NCBI GenBank assembly: GCA_004566265.1
Contig: SPLB01000088.1
Span: 1 to 10,038, forward strand
Direction of reading: 5' to 3'
Length of the DNA: 10,038 nucleotides
Origin: Paracoccaceae bacterium
GTDB lineage: Bacteria; Pseudomonadota; Alphaproteobacteria; Rhodobacterales; Rhodobacteraceae
Shown here: one piece after another, positions 6,302 to 10,038 of the stretch
Layout: every line of letters starts with the position of its first letter
Numbering within the stretch: position 1 is the stretch's first letter
Notes under the pieces: model-generated
Databases searched by the model: none
Told to the model about the DNA's origin: nothing
The model's input: only the letters and a program-made list of their open reading frames with translations
Position numbers and translations under genes: made by a program

Positions 6302-9300
6302 TTACCGCCTGCAGGGGCCTTCCGGGCGCAGCTGGCTGCGGCGGTCATGGACCAGGCCGGTCAGCGTTTCCAACACCTGATCGGCGCGGCTTTCCACCTG
6401 ATGATGCAGCCAGACCAGATCCTGCAGCGCGCGCGCCTTGGCCTGCCGATCGGCCTCGTCGTTCAGGTAATGGCGCAGCGCCTCCTCAACCTCCTGTGGA
6501 CTCTTGCAGGTGATGAGATGGCCCATGAAAATCTCGGCCCCCTCGAAATGATCCGAGATCACCAACCCGCCTGCCATACCCACATCCATGATCCGGTTCG
6601 ACACAAACCCCTCGGCCGCCATATGGGGCCAGTGATCATTCAGCACGATCCTGGCGGCGCGGTAATAAGCGGGTAGCCGGCCATTGGGCACATGGCTGCC
6701 ATAGATATATCTAGGCGCGATCAACCCCTGCCATTCTGCCCCGTAGATGGCCAGCGGCAGGCCCCGCGCCACACAGGTTTCCGGCATCCAGCGGCGGGTT
6801 TTGCGCGAGTTACCAACAAACAGCACCTCATGGCGCGGCACGCCGGTCAGATCGACATCGGGGTGAAACCGCTCCGAATCACTGCATTGCAACATGACCG
6901 ACGCCTTCATTCCCAGCGCCTCAATCACCTGCTGGCCGCGCCCATAGGCGCTGACAAAGACATGGTCATAGCCGCCCATTTCATCCAGCGACACCCGGTC
7001 CGGATGGCTGATGTGCCACATCATATTGATGTGGCACGGATCCGGCTCATAGGCGGTCACACCGCGCAGCACCAGAGTGGCGTCATCCTCGGGCTGATGC
7101 TGATACCAGTCCGGCAGAATATCCACCCGCGCCCGGCAGCCGCGCCGCTCCAGCGCCCGGGCCAGGCTTTCGGCCAGATGCAGATCCCCCCAGCGATGTT
7201 TATAGAGGGGGCGCGGCGCCGGCACTTTCAGCGCAATCTGCAACGCGTCCTGTTGGCGCACCAGACGTTCGTTGCGATGCCGGACCTGCACCCGCCGGAT
7301 AACATCATCGGGCAGATATCCGATCGACGCAGACGCTGGGCGGCCCCCAGAGGCTGCCCCCCCCCAGGGCAGACCCGTCAGGGACATTACCCAGGGCAGC
7401 TCTGGCACCATTGGGGCCGCTTCTGCCGTCGCTCGCAGCAGAAAATCCCAGCCCGCACCTGCGCCCAACTCAGGATCCAGCCAGATCCCACGCGCCAGCA
7501 GCTGGCGGCGATGGGCAAAACCCAGCAGCGCCCCCATCAGGTCACGCGGCTGCATCAGAAAATCATCACGCCCATAGCCGCCCGACCCCAGCGGCCCAGC
7601 CGCCAGGCAGTTTGCCTCGGGATGGGACGCAAATGCTCGCCGCAAGCGGGGCAGAAACTCAGGCGACCAAAGCGCAGAAGCCCCCCCATCAGACATAGGG
7701 CTCACGCCACCGCCAAAGGGCAGATACACCACGATATCCCTTGTCGCCGCCTGCTGAGCCCGCCGCCAGGCTTTGGCTTCGGCCCCTGCCTCGGTTGTGC
7801 CGACATCCAGCCTGTGATGGGGCGGAGACAAAAGCCGCAACCGGCCAGTGGCAATCTCTGTCGCAAAGGCCGCGGACAGCTCCGGCTGCCAAGAGGTCGG
7901 CTGGGCAAAGGCCAGCAACACCTCCTCTGCGCCCTGGGCCAGACATAGGCGCAGGGCCGCCGTGATCCGCTTCGGCTCTCGTGCGCAGCAGGGCACCACG
8001 GACAGAAGGGATATACCAGGTCCCGCCCCGAACTGCCTTGCCCTTGCATGCCCGCCCCCAACGAGCCCGGTCCCCGCATGTGGGGCAGAATCCCCAGGCA
8101 ACCGCCGGGGCAGCTGCGCTGCCTCCGCCGGGGGCAGATCCACCGTCACCATGTCAAAGCGCAACCCCAAATGGGTCGGCACCGCCCCCAAAAGCCGTTC
8201 GATCGCATGGGCCGGGGTACCACAGATCTGGCCCTGTTCCTGCGGGAAATCCTGATAGCTCAGCCCCAGATCCAGAAACGGGCGCAAAACCGCAGCCCGG
8301 GCGCAGAAAAACGACCCAGCCGGGAAATCCGGACAAATCGGATCAGCCGGGCCAAAGCCCATCCGCCTGCTCAGATCATCGGCCAGCCCCCAAGACCGAC
8401 CATAATGGGGGGCCCGACGCAACTGCGGCCAATAGGCCGGGGCCAGCAGCCCCAGCGCGGGGTCCTGCGCAAAACACGCCAGCATCTGGCGTGCCACAGC
8501 CTCAGACCCAAGAAGACAATGGCCCAGATACGTCATCCAGCCCGCGTGATAGCTGCCGTGGCTCGATTTCTTGCTGTGCAGATGCAGGACCAGATCCTGT
8601 GGCGCCAGCAGCACCAGATGATCACGAAACCCAACCACCCAGGGAGCCACATCCCGGCCCCGGTTGGGCAGCGCCCGTGCCACCACCCGACGGACCAGCG
8701 GCAGCGCCGCTGCAAAATACTGCTCCAACGCGCGCAGCGCGCGCCCATCCCCCCCATACTCCGCCTGGGGCACAGAAATCAGCAGATCAAATTCACCGGC
8801 GGAGCCCGCCAACAGATCTGCCGGCAGATGCGACAGCCAACCAATCATCTGCTCCGCCGCGTCGCCATGAAACAAATGCAGCTGCACCACCAGTCGCCCG
8901 CCCAGTTTCAGCTCGCCCGGTCTGTGTTTGGGCCGGTCTGCAGCCTCCGCCGCCGGATCCTGGCAGGAAAACACCCGCGCAACCGGGCCATATTCCGCCC
9001 GACCAAACCGGTTGAACCCTGCGGGCCTCAGCGCCCGATCCCGAAACGCAGGCATCGCCCGTTTGCCACTGTCCCCCTCGACCAGCGCCGCAGCGTGAGT
9101 CTGTTCCAGATAGTGCAGGAAAGGGTTTACGCCCGCAGCGTCAGGGTGCTGCGCCAGATAGCCCAGCGGATCAAACCAGCGGGCGGGGCTCAGCCCCAGC
9201 CGCCAGCCGCTTTGCAGAAAATGGCGCAGCAAGGTCGCCGCATCAGGCGCGCCTCTCTCACCTTCAGAGAGTCCCTCCCAAACAGCTATGCCCCCAGAGC

Positions 9301-9436
9301 CTGCAGCCGTCAGCTGGTCCTGATAGAACCCCGCATCAAAAACCCGCCGCACCAACGCCTGTGTCTCCTCTGACACCCGTTGCCTGGTCGAGACGGTCGC
9401 AGGCCCTATCGGAGCCGGTCCATATGGCTCTGACAT
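6302..9436 (-). CDS. Giant multidomain glycosyltransferase: RgpF-like domain, GT2-like middle, CgeB-type GT1 domain
   Basis: The protein has 1044 residues. Residues about 30-112 carry the FDAGFY/LLRHFLQSGW/FDPLGYLAQHPDAAGVNPFLHYL units often found at the N-terminus of large bacterial glycan transferases. Residues about 180-425 match the rhamnan synthesis protein F (RgpF) pattern: LVVQLHLFHGD (182-192), LPNRGRD (256-262), LHLHSKKSSHGSYHAGW (285-301) and PDFPAGSFFCAR (near 370). Residues about 473-690 resemble a GT2 domain without acidic motifs. Residues about 740-1020 look like a Glyco_trans_1_2 (CgeB-like) GT-B half: YKHRWGD, HINMMWHISHPD, EVLFVGNSRKTRRW, and YYRAARIVLNDHWPHMAAEGFVSNRIMDVGMAGGLVISD. 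The protein probably adds rhamnose or another sugar and at least one further residue to a surface polysaccharide. ATG 9436 has GAAGG 5 bases upstream and lies 8 bases after the epimerase stop; a TTG at 9448 overlaps that stop. The gene holds several long G runs. Confidence 0.9.
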   Translation of the reverse strand: MSEPYGPAPIGPATVSTRQRVSEETQALVRRVFDAGFYQDQLTAAGSGGIAVWEGLSEGERGAPDAATLLRHFLQSGWRLGLSPARWFDPLGYLAQHPDAAGVNPFLHYLEQTHAAALVEGDSGKRAMPAFRDRALRPAGFNRFGRAEYGPVARVFSCQDPAAEAADRPKHRPGELKLGGRLVVQLHLFHGDAAEQMIGWLSHLPADLLAGSAGEFDLLISVPQAEYGGDGRALRALEQYFAAALPLVRRVVARALPNRGRDVAPWVVGFRDHLVLLAPQDLVLHLHSKKSSHGSYHAGWMTYLGHCLLGSEAVARQMLACFAQDPALGLLAPAYWPQLRRAPHYGRSWGLADDLSRRMGFGPADPICPDFPAGSFFCARAAVLRPFLDLGLSYQDFPQEQGQICGTPAHAIERLLGAVPTHLGLRFDMVTVDLPPAEAAQLPRRLPGDSAPHAGTGLVGGGHARARQFGAGPGISLLSVVPCCAREPKRITAALRLCLAQGAEEVLLAFAQPTSWQPELSAAFATEIATGRLRLLSPPHHRLDVGTTEAGAEAKAWRRAQQAATRDIVVYLPFGGGVSPMSDGGASALWSPEFLPRLRRAFASHPEANCLAAGPLGSGGYGRDDFLMQPRDLMGALLGFAHRRQLLARGIWLDPELGAGAGWDFLLRATAEAAPMVPELPWVMSLTGLPWGGAASGGRPASASIGYLPDDVIRRVQVRHRNERLVRQQDALQIALKVPAPRPLYKHRWGDLHLAESLARALERRGCRARVDILPDWYQHQPEDDATLVLRGVTAYEPDPCHINMMWHISHPDRVSLDEMGGYDHVFVSAYGRGQQVIEALGMKASVMLQCSDSERFHPDVDLTGVPRHEVLFVGNSRKTRRWMPETCVARGLPLAIYGAEWQGLIAPRYIYGSHVPNGRLPAYYRAARIVLNDHWPHMAAEGFVSNRIMDVGMAGGLVISDHFEGAEIFMGHLITCKSPQEVEEALRHYLNDEADRQAKARALQDLVWLHHQVESRADQVLETLTGLVHDRRSQLRPEGPCRR
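7357..7365 (-). repeat. 9-base G homopolymer inside the giant glycosyltransferase gene
   Basis: Nine consecutive C on the plus strand read as G9 in the coding strand (codons TGG GGG GGG GCA). The tract lies near residue 692, between the GT2-like middle and the C-terminal GT1 domain. Shorter runs in the same gene are C7 at 7681-7687 and C7 at 8749-8755. It is the longest homopolymer I noticed in the window and a possible slippage site. Confidence 0.9.
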
Positions 9437-9444
9437 CCGCCCCT

Positions 9445-10038
9445 TCAACCCGGCTGCTGCGCCTTCACGCAGGCCTGCACCCAGTCCCAGGTTTCCGCTA
9501 GCCCCTCACCCAGCCCGATGGTGGTATCCCAACCCAATGCGGCCTTGGTACGTGTCATATCCAACACCACCCGCGGCACATCAAAATCGCGACCGGGTTT
9601 GTAAACCGGCTGCACCTCATCGCCCAAGGTTGCCGTCACAGTGGCACAGATCCGGGTCACCACCTCCGCTACCGATGTCCCTTCGCCGCTGCCCGCATTG
9701 AACACGCCAGAGACCTCTCCGGCTAGCGCCCGGTGACAAAGCCGTGCCAGATCCTTCACATGAATGAAATCACGCACCACGCTGCCATCCCCCCAGACCT
9801 CGATCGGCTCGCGGCGGGCCAGCCGCCACAGATGGGTGCCAATCAGCCCCTGAATCCCGGTGTGTCCCTGGCGCGGCCCATAGGGGTTGGAGGCCCGCAG
9901 CGCCACATAGGTCAGCCCATGCAGTTGATGTTCCATGAACAGGTAATGTTCCACCGCGGCCTTGACGATGCCGTAGGAGCTGATCGGATTGAGCGGGTGA
10001 TCTTCGCACACCGGGTCACTTTGGGGCACGCCATAGAC
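9445..10038 (-). CDS. NAD-dependent sugar-nucleotide epimerase/dehydratase, C-terminal 197 residues (start outside window)
   Basis: The frame is open to the right edge; the visible part begins VYGVPQSDPVCEDHP, so the true start and the NAD-binding Rossmann loop are beyond 10038. The extended short-chain dehydrogenase catalytic Tyr-Lys pair is present in SSYGIVKAAVEHYL (visible residues 20-33; Y22, K26). It is followed by LRASNPYGPRQ, EVWGDGSVVRDFIHVKDLA and VFNAGSG, as in UDP-glucose 4-epimerase and related nucleotide-sugar enzymes. It should convert one NDP-sugar to another in the cytoplasm and supply donor for the glycosyltransferases downstream; the exact sugar cannot be read. The GTG at 10029 lies inside the conserved VYG-V region and is not the start. 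The stop TGA (9447-9445) is 8 bases before the giant gene's ATG, so the two are very likely co-transcribed and coupled. Confidence 0.93.
   Translation of the reverse strand, partial: VYGVPQSDPVCEDHPLNPISSYGIVKAAVEHYLFMEHQLHGLTYVALRASNPYGPRQGHTGIQGLIGTHLWRLARREPIEVWGDGSVVRDFIHVKDLARLCHRALAGEVSGVFNAGSGEGTSVAEVVTRICATVTATLGDEVQPVYKPGRDFDVPRVVLDMTRTKAALGWDTTIGLGEGLAETWDWVQACVKAQQPG

Noticed and set aside
6692..7948. Long plus-strand open frame over the C-terminal half of the same gene
   Set aside because: Low-complexity His/Gln/Arg/Pro composition and no plausible motif; it runs directly over the conserved GT1 domain coding on the other strand.
8048..9373. Long plus-strand open frame opposite the giant glycosyltransferase gene
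   Set aside because: The translation is Pro/Arg/Gln-rich with no domain, as expected for an antisense shadow in high-GC DNA; the minus-strand frame has clear family motifs throughout.

Overview
The window is about 10 kb of high-GC, densely coding DNA. It reads as part of a surface-polysaccharide (capsule, exopolysaccharide or LPS-type) biosynthesis locus from an alphaproteobacterium. The protein style suggests a Rhodobacteraceae/Roseobacter-type organism; this is an impression from composition and gene types, not a database match. No tRNA, rRNA, CRISPR array, insertion sequence, phage gene or replication origin was seen, and no gene-free stretch exceeds about 110 bases.

Layout, left to right: (1) the C-terminal end of a plus-strand sulfotransferase-like protein (1-216); (2) a minus-strand two-domain glycosyltransferase, N-terminal GT2-type and C-terminal GT31 (beta-1,3-galactosyltransferase)-like (256-2451); (3) a plus-strand sulfotransferase-like gene (2430-3410), divergent from and probably overlapping the start of gene 2; (4) a five-gene minus-strand block from the right edge down to 3424, in transcription order: an NAD-dependent sugar-nucleotide epimerase/dehydratase (from beyond 10038 to 9445), a very large multidomain RgpF/GT1-type glycosyltransferase (9436-6302), an unrecognised protein of about 177 residues (6193-5660), and two related GT2 glycosyltransferases (5657-4632 and 4635-3424). 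Genes in this block are separated by 2-8 bases or overlap by 4, except for a 108-base gap at 6194-6301. That gap holds a possible promoter and a hairpin with a T-run.

Taken together, the epimerase would supply an activated sugar, the four glycosyltransferase proteins would assemble a glycan, and the two sulfotransferase-like proteins could sulfate it. The predicted product is a sulfated extracellular polysaccharide. The sulfation link rests on gene proximity and motifs only.

The points most worth following up are the GT2-GT31-like fusion, a 9-G tract inside the giant glycosyltransferase whose slippage would remove its C-terminal transferase domain, a GT2-like middle segment in the same protein that seems to have lost its acidic catalytic motifs, and the overlapping divergent starts near 2430-2451.
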